Positions 45,753 through 55,162 of a stretch of DNA of 64,000 nt are shown one piece after another. Each line of letters starts with the position of its first letter. Within the stretch, counting starts at the first letter, position 1. This DNA comes from Clonostachys chloroleuca (Eukaryota; Ascomycota; Sordariomycetes; Hypocreales; Bionectriaceae). Where the stretch lies: contig JBANAY010000001.1 of assembly GCA_037952775.1 (NCBI GenBank), forward strand, positions 6,262,001 through 6,326,000, in the 5' to 3' direction. The position numbers were made by a program, and so were the translations under genes. The notes beneath the pieces are model-generated. The model worked only from the letters and a program-made list of their open reading frames with translations, did no database searches and had not been told where the DNA came from.

Positions 45753-46321
45753 ACTTTTAATCTCCACAACATCGTGTAAAGCTAGCAGAAAGCCTTCACA
45801 TAGTCTTAAATTAGAACCGTAGGACATAAGTGCACTTCTACTTAATACGTTCCAAGGCACGCGGAGATTAGTTATCCGTAGAAGAATAATTTGGTAGGCA
45901 CTTAATGCCCGTTGCCAAGAAGGCCCTCTCAAGACAAGCCACAATTTATCACAAGGAGTATGATACATAGGCACTCTGGGAGTCCGAAGAGCAGAAAACT
46001 AAGATTCCCATGACAAGAACATGGCATACACTGATTGTTAAATTGTGACTTGACTGGTTGCTAATCCAAAGCTACGCTAGAATTAAGATCGAGGTACGAT
46101 TGCAGAATGGTGAAGCCAACATAGGAAAACATGATTAATATGAAATCCTTGCGCAACACCTCAGCCTGAAATTGCCAGGAACTGCGAAAACACCTCTGCT
46201 GCCATACATATAAAGACATGTCACAGGACTAGAGGATGGATGTCAAAAGCGGCTGGCTAGGGAGGTCTGGATATACATATCCCGGACCACTCCTCCCGAG
46301 AGCAGCCTCCTAAGCAGCGGA
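45753..46321. other. Intergenic between convergent genes
   Basis: 3' flanks of the DUF3433 gene and of the OPT fragment. No gene seen. Confidence 0.5.
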
Positions 46322-47512
46322 TTAGTGCCACTCTGCCGGGCCAATCGCCTCACCAGGGTTGACTGTCAGCCATCTGCAGTCTTGAAAGTCGCACGTCTCC
46401 ATATATTTGGTTGTCCCCCACCACTCTGGGAACTGCGGTAGGCTGTTAGCAAAGATATTGTTACAGTGTGCCCGAGGACACAACTTACTGAAATCTCCTG
46501 GTTCGTAAGCCCCGCGAACTGGATAATGATAGAAAAGGCGATACCCGACAGAAGAGCCGTGGACGTGACGTAGTTGTACTTGTTCCACCACTCTACATAT
46601 CGGTGTTTGATCCAATACCCGAATACGAAAGACACTGGCAAGCCTTGCCATACCATGGAAAGGTTGAAGGGCGCCCACAAGATGGGACCTACCACTGTTT
46701 TATTGAGAGAATTTGTTAGTCCAACTCAAGAAAAGGTTTTGAAGCACTCACAGAGAACGAGAGGATGGCAAAATCGGAAGAAGCTGTTGGGCCAGCGTTG
46801 TCGGGCCAGGTACCAGGCAACAGGCCATAGAGCACCAGCAAGAATGGCCCAAGGGAGCTTCCTGTAGAGTGCATCGCTTCCAAAGAGCCTTGAGGGACCC
46901 AGAGCTCCCCAGATAATGGATGTGGTCCAGCTTTGAGCCACGTTGCCACAGATCCACCTGGGTTGCAGTTTCGGGTTACAGATACCAGGCATGCCAGTAA
47001 GTTGGAAGTTGATGATCCCAAGCGATGCAATCACCGAGACTACAGTGGCAACCAGTTGAGAAGCTACCATGAGCCTTGGTGGGATCTTATTATAGTGGCC
47101 AAGCTTCATGTCGGACAAGAAGTATGTGGCTGAACGCAGAACACACTTTCCTAAGGCCTTGAAGACGAAGATACTATAGGGTCGCCAGGAACCGCATAGC
47201 CACCTATCTGTAGTTATAGCGCGAGGTTAACCTTCTGAGTGAACAGCTGGTGAATAGTGACCTACAATGCTGAAGAGAAAATCTAAGTCGGTGGAGTAGC
47301 CCGTCACACCAACGAGGAGGTCAACAGGGATCACAAATAGACCGCTGAATACAAACGCCAGTGGGTAAACCCCTATGGTATGATCTTAGAATTGCAACAC
47401 ATCACGGGGATGGGGGAGCAAGAGGGCTTGCACCATGGCACGCCGACTGGCCAAGCATATACACCAGCGATGCCAAGAGTCATTGCTACCGAGCCCAATC
47501 GTACTAGACTAG
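46322..47512 (-). pseudogene. Oligopeptide transporter (OPT), C-terminal part only
   Basis: Reads into an OPT-family protein from the junction at about 47512 to a stop at 46322. The pieces joined by introns are GVYPLAFVFSGLFVIPVDLL, GYAVPGDPYSIFVFKALG and SDMKLGHYNKIPPRLM (the OPT signature). PRWICGNVAQSW, GPILWAPFNLSMVWQGLP and a final segment ending GEAIGPAEWH follow. OPT transporters of fungi have about 750-850 residues; only the last ~330 are here. The missing start lies exactly where an 18-base tandem duplication and the M61 fragment begin. Proton-coupled peptide uptake is the family role; this copy should be inactive. Confidence 0.75.
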
Positions 47513-47548
47513 TCCCTTAGCAACATTGTCTCCCTTAGCAACATTGTC
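47513..47548 (+). repeat. Perfect 18-base tandem duplication at gene-fragment junction
   Basis: TCCCTTAGCAACATTGTC occurs twice head to tail, precisely at the boundary between the truncated OPT fragment and the truncated M61 fragment. Confidence 0.95.
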
Positions 47549-48169
47549 GAACGAAGAGGTGAACAAGCTTACATGGAAGACGCAAAACGCCCAGCGTTTG
47601 CCCTACTCGCGCGGTCTCGTCTTCTGGATCCGTCTGGAAGCGCTTATCCGCGAACTTTCTGGTGGGCATCGCGGCATCGACGAGTTGGTTTTGGAGATGG
47701 TGCAACTTGCCAAAACGTGTGGAAAGCCTCCAACCCTTGCCGAGTTCCTCGGTCGGCTGGACCAGGAGCTCGGTCCTGTAGCTCGCCAGGAATATGAACA
47801 CCATAACTCCGGCAAGCTGATTATTCCCCCTAAGTACAGCCTGATACCTGGAGCTGTTGCCGTCCGTATTGACATGGAGCCTTTCGGCCTTGGATTTAAC
47901 GAGGAGAGTGTGTTGCAGGGACCTAGAATCGTGAGAGGTCTGCATCGGACTCGAGGGCTGCAAAGGCTGGAATCCTGGATGGAGATCTCCTTACGTCCTG
48001 GGTAGATCTAAATTACTGCAAAGATCACCTTGAGGCTGAGATGAAACTGAGAATAGAGAGAAAGACAGCAGATTTAGAGGTGCCTCAAGAGTTTGACATC
48101 ACGTTCTGGCCCCGGACATACGCAAAGGTCGAGGGCTGGGGGTGGACTTTGGTTAATGCAAAGGATTGA
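47513..48169 (+). pseudogene. M61 (glycyl-aminopeptidase-like) peptidase, C-terminal fragment
   Basis: Open from the duplication with LATLSNEEVNKLTW, then RLPYSRGLVFWIRL and FLGRLDQELGPVARQEYE. PFGLGFNEESVLQGPRIVRG follows, the part of M61 peptidases after the catalytic HExxH domain and into the PDZ-like end. The catalytic domain is absent. Near 47943-47948 a one-base loss (CC to C) shifts frame. The other frame continues with AAKAGILDGDLL and ends at 48169 with WGWTLVNAKD. No ATG-led full gene is possible. The gene is head to head with the OPT fragment, with no space for a promoter. Confidence 0.65.
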
Positions 48170-48717
48170 CTTCGTAGAAGATTTATCAAAAACATAATTC
48201 AAAATCTAAGGAATATGGCCGTTCCATTCTAGTAATACTTTAATCCCTCAATACCAGAAAGACGACATATTATGCATAGTGTCACTTTTGGTGACATTGA
48301 AAAACTCATTTGGCCCATAGAGTGTCAGTAGGAGCATGGTGCCGAAAGTTCTTCAGACATAGACTCTTAGGAGTTTATAGTCAAGGATAGAATCTGATAA
48401 CTTCAGGTACGCCAGAGGTTGTAAGACGTGCTTTGCGAGTAGAATTAAAATACAACGGTGAAGAGTTCAATACCTTTTCCCAGCTAACTTCAAGGCTATA
48501 ATGATGAAATACAGACTCCCAACAATCCTATGTAGACATGTGTACTGGGTACCAACGGCCAGACAGATGGATACAACGGTTGGACACCTTACAGACCCGT
48601 ACAGACCCGTTCACCACCCGCTCAGGCTGAGTGGCCATACATTTTTGTGTTCTCCCCGGTTATGAACTTATCCTCCGTAATCTTGATCCATCTAGCTCCC
48701 CTGCAACAGAGAGGAAA
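48170..48717. other. Intergenic with 10-base tandem duplication
   Basis: No gene seen. ACAGACCCGT is repeated head to tail at 48591-48610. Confidence 0.5.
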
Positions 48718-50200
48718 TCATTTCAGGCCAACAACGTGGAAGTTAAAGAAACAGTCCTGATTGGTCTCCACGACATCGACCGAACTAACAGCAGTCAAGA
48801 TACTGTTGCCCTCCTTGACAAGCTCCACGCTCTGTTTTCCAGGCTTGACGCCAGTGGCAGAGCCGTAGTTCAGGCCAGGCTGCGCGGTTGTCTCGCGGAT
48901 AACCTCGCCGCCACTGGTCACGCGGATAGTGAGGCCCGAAGCTTCAGCACCAACGACGATGCCGTAATTCACGGCGTCGATGGCGGACTGCCAGTTGTCG
49001 GGCTTCTGGCAGGAAGCATCCTTGAGAATAGGCCTGTACCACATAGCACCGATAGCCTCGGAGCCCGCGGGAGGGGTCATGCCAGATGCATCGCGGCCAG
49101 CCTTGTAGGCAGTGATGAAGGAGGCGATAAGAGGCTGCCAGTCGTAGTGGGGCCAGACATCGGTGTTGGAGTAGGCCAGGATTTCCTCGGTTAAGCCCTC
49201 GGGCCAGTTGTTGCCAATGTAGTGGCTCTCACCGGCGTCGTTCTTTTACCTGGTAAGTGGCTAGCCGGCATGATTGAGGACTAGGAACTGGAAACTTACC
49301 CACGTTAGGACCTCGACAAAGTCTGGGTTAAGAGCCAAAAGCTGTGACATGCGCTGAGGGAGGTTAGCCTCTCCGATACGGTAATAGCTACCGCCGCAAC
49401 ACTTCTTGAACTGCAGAGAGGAAAGAGCTAGATAGACGAGGTGAGCCTTTTGTTGCTTTAAATGTGGACCAGGTACTTACGGGCCATGTATGTCTTTCCG
49501 GCAGCGTGGGCGGCTTTTTGCACGGCCGTGTCCACGGCATCGCTGACGTTGGCAGGTGTCTGACCCGGGGCGGGCCACGCAGACTCCCAGCCAAAAACGC
49601 CGTCGACAACGTTGCCCCACTGCCCAAACCACGTCTCGGGGTTGTCGTAGCCCGATGATGTGTCGGCGTTGGGGAGAAAATAGACCTTGCCGTTGTAGTT
49701 GTTCTGTATCCAGGTCTGGAAGTCCTGGGGGCTGAGACCGCCGACGCTGAAAGTGCTGATGACGGGCAGATTATCCGGTCCGGCCTTGAGGTAGGACTCG
49801 CGGTTGATGTAATTGCTGACGAGCTCGGTGTACGCATTGACATCGCCAGTCTGGTAAAAGTCGAGACTGAAGAAGAGCTTGAAGCCAGTCTGGTCGGCCT
49901 TGTCAAACAGCTGCTTGACTGTGGACTGCGCCCAGGACTGGCCTGGCTGGCCGACGTTCATGGCGAAGGCCTCGATGCCGAGAGCTTGCGCCTGGTCGAT
50001 GTCGAGTTCCGCATGGCCGCTACCTTCAGTGACGGTTCCGATCTTGGATATATCGTCAGACTTCTGCAATGGTGCATCCGGCAGCATTCCAGCGTACGTA
50101 CCATGTAGTGGGCGTAGACAGACTTGGCCTCAGCGGCATGGCACGTCAGTAAGACGATGCTAGCAAGAGCCTTGGCTACGTAAGGGCTGATCTTGACCAT
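48718..50200 (-). CDS. GH71 alpha-1,3-glucanase (mutanase-like)
   Basis: Secreted glycoside hydrolase family 71 enzyme cleaving alpha-1,3-glucan in fungal walls. The start is ATG at 50198-50200, with a signal peptide ending near AEAKS. It is followed by the family start VYAHYMV and, after an intron, DIDQAQALGIEAFAMNVG. Other family segments are FKLFFSLDFYQTG, FSVGGLSPQDFQ, VFGWESAWPAPGQ and TYMA. After another intron comes QFKKCCGGSYYRIGE, then NDAGESHYIGNNWPEG following an intron at 49243-49299. The gene ends at 48718 with a beta-rich C-terminal module. The junctions I traced close in frame, although the first intron's exact ends are uncertain. Role: wall turnover, nutrition or attack on other fungi. 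No clustered partner. Confidence 0.88.
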
Positions 50201-51213
50201 TGTCGCTAGTGAGGGAAGTCCTCGAATAAGTGAAAGAGATGCTTATGATGATGATCACAACATTTATTTTCGCAGGAACATGCGAAGCAAACTCCTTTAT
50301 GTAACTACTCGGCCTTGCTTCATGTCATACAGGCGGCTAGTGGCATCGTTGGGCGCATGTCTGTAATAGTCCCCAGCTTTCTAAAACACCCGAATATAGT
50401 AACCACTAACCCTGAGATTGGCAGCATTCTGTCCTCATCTGTACATGACCCAAAAGCCTCTTACAGGCATAAGTATTACCTGCCTGATGGGGAAAGGAGC
50501 TACGGTGGTCGAAATCTGGCGAACCACTGAAGAAGCATTAGCCTGTTCCCTCCTGGCAGACGACCCGCAATCAAAGACTCGGTAGTACGTAAGGCAATCA
50601 TATCTGCCGAATCGCGCGCAACGGCCATCTCCCGATTGAGGCCAAAGGATCACGAGCCTGCGAACGGGCCGATTTGGTTGGCCCAATCCTTCATCCCCTC
50701 CCATTTGGCCCGGCATTCGAAAACAAATAACTTCATTGCAATCCGCCTAGTAAGGCAGGTTTTATCTGGCCACTGCGCCCTACTCAAACAGGCTCAAACG
50801 TCAGGCCTCCACTCCGCCTGCGTGTTTCTGCCCCCATGTGTACATAGGAGGGGGCATCACCGATACGTGACTTGGACTCCTTAGATCCTTCGTTGCAGGC
50901 ATATTAGTCAACTTTCAGCTGATTCTCAATCGAGTGCATTCGTCATGACTAAATCATACCCAGCTTGGCATAGTGTACTGCCCTCAAGCTTGATGAACAA
51001 TGTGTTAGACAGGAAAAGAGAAAGTTCAGAGTAAATAATGCATAGTAGGAATCCTTACGCTAGGCTAATGGATTTCCTTTGTAGCCCTGTGTAATACTCC
51101 ACCATAGAGAACAAGAGCCCGGTACAGCACAGCTCACATCTTATTATAATGGCTTGCTGTCGGGCATTGTGCTTGTATTTCTGTATCAAACAAGTAAAAA
51201 AAAGTCCAACTAC
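50201..51213. other. Intergenic, no gene seen
   Basis: About 1 kb. Short frames only, without coherent splice support. Confidence 0.45.
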
Positions 51214-52017
51214 CTAGAAATTGTGATTGCAAAAATCATCGGTCTGGACCACCTGCTTGGTGTCCGCTTGTGTAAATGGTATATCGGCACAGCCAACTGA
51301 TCAGCCCTGGTCCTTGAAACAGTGCCTGAGTAATTACCTGAACGAACTTCGACACGTACATTTCCCACAGCGGCACCTCTGAATGCAAACGAGTTGTTCC
51401 CAGGATTCAAAAATTCTTCGAACCATTGGTATTTCCATTTAGAAAAGCAACGGCCATCCGGGTTAAGGCCCATTAAATCAACTACGATATTTCCCTTGAT
51501 GAAGATGTGTAAGCATTTGCGTCATCAAGGCCGAAAAACACAAATGTCTCAATTGCATTGCAACGATATGCAATGATTGTATTCACCTGTCCTTTCCGGA
51601 CTGCTGTGTTTCTTCCATTGCCGTTCCATCTAAATATTTAACTCCGCCCTCCAAGTGATCCGTTACATTAACAATAGCATGACGAAGCCATGCTTGAAAT
51701 CCATTTGGGATTTCCAAGATCTTCGCAGTCCCGTGTACATTCTCTGTGAGTCATTTCTCGTCCAAAGTGCCTGTGAAGATATCAACAATATCGGGGAAAG
51801 AAAGGCTCCTCCAACTGAGTGAGGACCCGCTCGCCATACAAAATCCTCGAAAGACTCCAACCGACGATTCATACTCGCGAAACGTGTCAAATGTACTGAA
51901 TTTTGGCGTGAGCATGGCTGTCTTAATGGCAAGGAATTATGCAATGAGAGACGCGGTAAATTTGCGCACATTGTACACTGGCATGCTGAGGACTGGCAAG
52001 CCGTTTAGCGTAATACT
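51214..52017 (-). pseudogene. Unrecognised broken protein gene
   Basis: Several minus-strand segments form one coherent protein-like chain when spliced. They read PVYNVRKFTASLIA, then FLAIKTAMLTPKFSTFDTF, FRGFCMASGSSLSWRSLSF and PDIVDIFTGTLDEK. Next are AKILEIPNGFQAWLRHAIV, NVTDHLEGGVKYLDGTAM and an intron, then YRCNAIETFVFFGLDDANAY. The chain closes with DLMGLNPDGRCFSKWKYQWF, GNVRVEVRS and, after another intron, a tail ending CNHNF. Two in-frame stops interrupt it: TAA before FLAIK (near 51936) and TGA after DEK (near 51746). The upstream start is not found. I do not recognise the family. Because introns and open stretches alternate sensibly, I judge it a real but inactivated gene rather than noise. 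Confidence 0.45.
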
Positions 52018-53053
52018 ATGTCAGGGACACAAGGATCAAGTAAAAAAAGACTTACAGGCGGCGGCCATTCGAATTCTCGAAGAAAGTGACCTGGTATTTT
52101 ATTGAGCCACAGAGGCAGCTGTCTGTCAGGGTGGGAATTCCTTCAGTTATTGTAGCTATGATTTATTGGGCAACCCAAGCCAATAATAGCTGAGTGCAGA
52201 TGAATTTAGAGCAACAGATCATTAAACATAGTTTGAAAGATGTCTGCAATTATACCCTTTTGATTTTGGGAGGTGGACCTGACGGGAGTTTTACTCTCGA
52301 ATGTGTCTTTTCATCTGATTCAAAAATACTTACGCTCGCCAAGAATGGTCGCCTCTTAGAAAATCACTTGGCTCCTGAAGCTCCAATCAGCCCCAGCAAC
52401 TAGCTCATGCATGCATCTTGGGCAGCGTCATCGGCGTCATCGGCGTCATCGGCGGGTTGCAGCATCACTGGCCGTAGGAGTCCCGGGCAGGTGAGAGGGA
52501 ATAATGCGCCCTGATGGACCGAAGAATGCGCTATCGTCGATTTGAAATACTCCGTTGTCAGAAGATTCTATCAACTTGTCTTCTGCAAGAGCGGTTTAGA
52601 TGCTCACAAAGGACTTCCAGCTTGTTACTCGAAGGGATACAGCAAATCTACCGAAGCAAGCTCATTTGACGGCTTCTCCTACCCTACAGTCCCTTTGTTA
52701 TAAAAACATGAGGGTGGCTTAAGTCGCCTGAGATCGACCAAAATCACCCAAAGATCACACACCCCAACCCTCGCGAAGATTTCTAATATAAACCTATATT
52801 TTATACTAGGCAGTGGACCCAGTGAAGGAAGTAGGGTTAAAGGTAGGGAGAAAAAGTCAGGAGAGACAGATGCTAGTATTATTTACATATATGTGAAATA
52901 GTACAATATAATGATGAAATTAAGAGCTATATAATTCTTACCTACTAGGAATCCTACCAAGAATCTCCCTTCAAGTGGCAGTCATTTGAAAGACTCACTC
53001 ATACAACTGTTTGCTCAGAGTGACAAGAACACAGATGGAATAGTAGTTGGTTT
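52018..53053. other. Intergenic with small 9-base repeat
   Basis: Contains GCGTCATCG repeated three times near 52427-52453 and AT-rich DNA from 52780 to 52950. Short frames at 52194-52403 are not supported as a gene. Confidence 0.5.
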
Positions 53054-55162
53054 CTATACAATGTGAAATATATCAATGCGCGCCGTATTATCCGCAACTG
53101 CCACCACCGCCTCCCCATGCATTAGGCCCTCGACATAACACGGCCCTAAATTGATGTTGTAACCCTTCATCTCCCGCAAGAGCAAAGGTACCGGACACCC
53201 TGCCAAGACGCAAACAGAATCGCCATCCTGCAAGCCCTTGCGGCCCCAGCCGATGTATCCCTTGCGTGTCACAAACGCCACATGATCCCGCATTCCACTG
53301 GAGATGCCATTCCGATAGTTCATGCTATCCGGAACTAAAGGGTTAAAGTTTCTATCGGACTCAAGACTCCGCGTCAACTCCTCGGTCCTGCTTGTGAGAC
53401 GCGGAAGAGCCCCGACGAGTTCTTGTGCAACAGCGCTCAAAGGACGTCCTATAAATTTCTCTGCGATTCCATCGGGAGTAAATATACCAAGTTTTTCCTG
53501 GGCCTGCTTGATTTCGGCAGCAGCGCTGGTACTATTACTAGTGTAGAATGTTGCCAGCATGGCTGGGATCACTGAGAGAAGGGTGGTCTCAACATCTGAG
53601 TCACGCTCGAGGAGTTCATTGCTCGCAAACTTCCGGCCGCGGAGAACGAGACGCGCGAGTGCCTGGAGAGCCGGGATGCCGTCTGGGTACGGTTGGCCAC
53701 CACGTGCGTTCATGTATTTGAGGCAGAATGACAGCCAGCTCCCGTCGCCAACGTCGCAAAGCTCAATCTGAGCGACAGTGTCAAAAGATATTCCCTGTGA
53801 AATAAGAAACTTGCCGTCTATCAACCAGGGAGCATTCCCATTAATGGGCACATGAATGGATGCCCAACCTTTATCGGCGTGGTCCGTTGCGCTCAGTAAC
53901 CAGGTGAAGTTGTACATCTTGGATATTTGATCCCAGTTAGGGACCCAAGACGGAACAAACAAATGTGTCGCTAGTGTTTTGTGGTCAACATCTGTTGGCG
54001 GCAGCTCCCAATGCCCGGCGTAAGAGAGTATGCCGAGGCTTTCTTCCACCTCAATGCTTGTAGTTGCAAAATCATAGAAGACGGTTTCTACAGAGGCAGA
54101 GTAGTTGGGTTGTAGTGATCCAATACCAACAAGTCCCAGGACACTGTACAGATGATCCCGGGGGTCCGTGGCCTGCTGGTCGACGGTGGAAAGAATCCAT
54201 GCCTTCCACTGTAAATGCTGCTCCTTCCTGGATTCTACATCCTGGTCCCCCTTTGTTTCTTCCGACGGCGTAACTCTTCGACGCTGAACAAACCTATTCC
54301 AGCCCATCGAGTACCAACCCACCTTGGTTGACAAAAGTCGCCAAAGCTCAACGCTGACCAAAGGAGGGCAGGGTCTGCCTTGAATGCGGCGGAGCCAGTA
54401 GTAGACAGCATTGAGCTGGTGGTAGTGCATGATATTCTTGCCACAGAAGACTATGACGTTATCTTGTAAAAGAATCTCCTGTACGATCCATGCCCTCCTC
54501 CAGTACGAACGCTTCATGATAGCACCTGCACTTGTCCAGAACCTATTCAGAAATCCATCGCCCTCGGCTTGGTCCGGCTGCCACAACTCGGGCTGCTCAT
54601 CGGGCTTGACCCAGGCCATGTCGTCCGTCTTCATTGTCTGAAGAATCTTGCTACCGATTTCGGCAAGGATGGGCATGGCATAGTCGCTATCATTCTCATC
54701 CTCGCCTAGATATGTAAACGTGGCCTGCGCATGGCTATAAATGACTCCCATGAGCCCAACCTGGACGCCCCTCTCATCCGCATTACTCTGGTCAATGCAC
54801 AACGCGTCGATCCATATCGGGAGCTGAAACATTTCCGAGTTGGGCACAGCCTGGGTGATGTTGCGGAACCGGGTCAACAGAGCGGCCAAGTTCCGCGTCA
54901 CCTCGATGCGGTGACCATTGACCATGACAGCATTGCCGATCTCGGAGACGTCCACGCCGTAGTTCCATTCGTACGAGAAGGCGTTGTACCTGGGTCGGGG
55001 CTGCTGTGCCAGTGACACAGTGAACATTGCGCAGTGGCAGATGGAGAAGACATCATCGGCATCATACGGCGCGATTCGCAAAAGACGGATCTCTTTGTGC
55101 TTGACGCTGAGGGGGGCATATAGTTGGCTCTCTGAGGTTGGGGGTATGGTTATAGGCGTCAT
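53054..55162 (-). CDS. HET-domain protein (702 aa)
   Basis: Single-exon gene; I chose the ATG at 55160-55162 because the open frame upstream starts only at a GTG. The HET domain covers roughly residues 30-190. It shows YNAFSYEWNYG at the place of the usual YxALSYxWG, then IWIDALCIDQSNADERGVQ with MGVIYSHAQATFTYLG. This is the commoner HET subclass, with SYxW and LCIDQ, unlike the SHCWG type at 7834-10035. The C-terminal part has RRAWIVQEI and conserved end segments (GYIGWGRKGLQDGDSVCVLAG) shared by HET proteins. The frame is open throughout. HET proteins drive incompatibility or self/non-self death; its partner is unknown. Confidence 0.9.
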   Translation of the reverse strand: MTPITIPPTSESQLYAPLSVKHKEIRLLRIAPYDADDVFSICHCAMFTVSLAQQPRPRYNAFSYEWNYGVDVSEIGNAVMVNGHRIEVTRNLAALLTRFRNITQAVPNSEMFQLPIWIDALCIDQSNADERGVQVGLMGVIYSHAQATFTYLGEDENDSDYAMPILAEIGSKILQTMKTDDMAWVKPDEQPELWQPDQAEGDGFLNRFWTSAGAIMKRSYWRRAWIVQEILLQDNVIVFCGKNIMHYHQLNAVYYWLRRIQGRPCPPLVSVELWRLLSTKVGWYSMGWNRFVQRRRVTPSEETKGDQDVESRKEQHLQWKAWILSTVDQQATDPRDHLYSVLGLVGIGSLQPNYSASVETVFYDFATTSIEVEESLGILSYAGHWELPPTDVDHKTLATHLFVPSWVPNWDQISKMYNFTWLLSATDHADKGWASIHVPINGNAPWLIDGKFLISQGISFDTVAQIELCDVGDGSWLSFCLKYMNARGGQPYPDGIPALQALARLVLRGRKFASNELLERDSDVETTLLSVIPAMLATFYTSNSTSAAAEIKQAQEKLGIFTPDGIAEKFIGRPLSAVAQELVGALPRLTSRTEELTRSLESDRNFNPLVPDSMNYRNGISSGMRDHVAFVTRKGYIGWGRKGLQDGDSVCVLAGCPVPLLLREMKGYNINLGPCYVEGLMHGEAVVAVADNTARIDIFHIV

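Noticed and set aside
47526..48005. Complete 159-aa gene
   Set aside because: It is the C-terminal piece of an M61 peptidase without catalytic domain and with a downstream frameshift, so it is listed as a pseudogene.
51746..52105. Plus-strand 119-codon frame as a gene
   Set aside because: It is the antisense shadow of the more coherent minus-strand chain at 51214-52017.
52194..52403. Fragment of a sugar-phosphate isomerase/lactonase because of a GGGPDGSF-like segment
   Set aside because: Only one short motif matches, the key His of that family is missing and no flanking homology was found.
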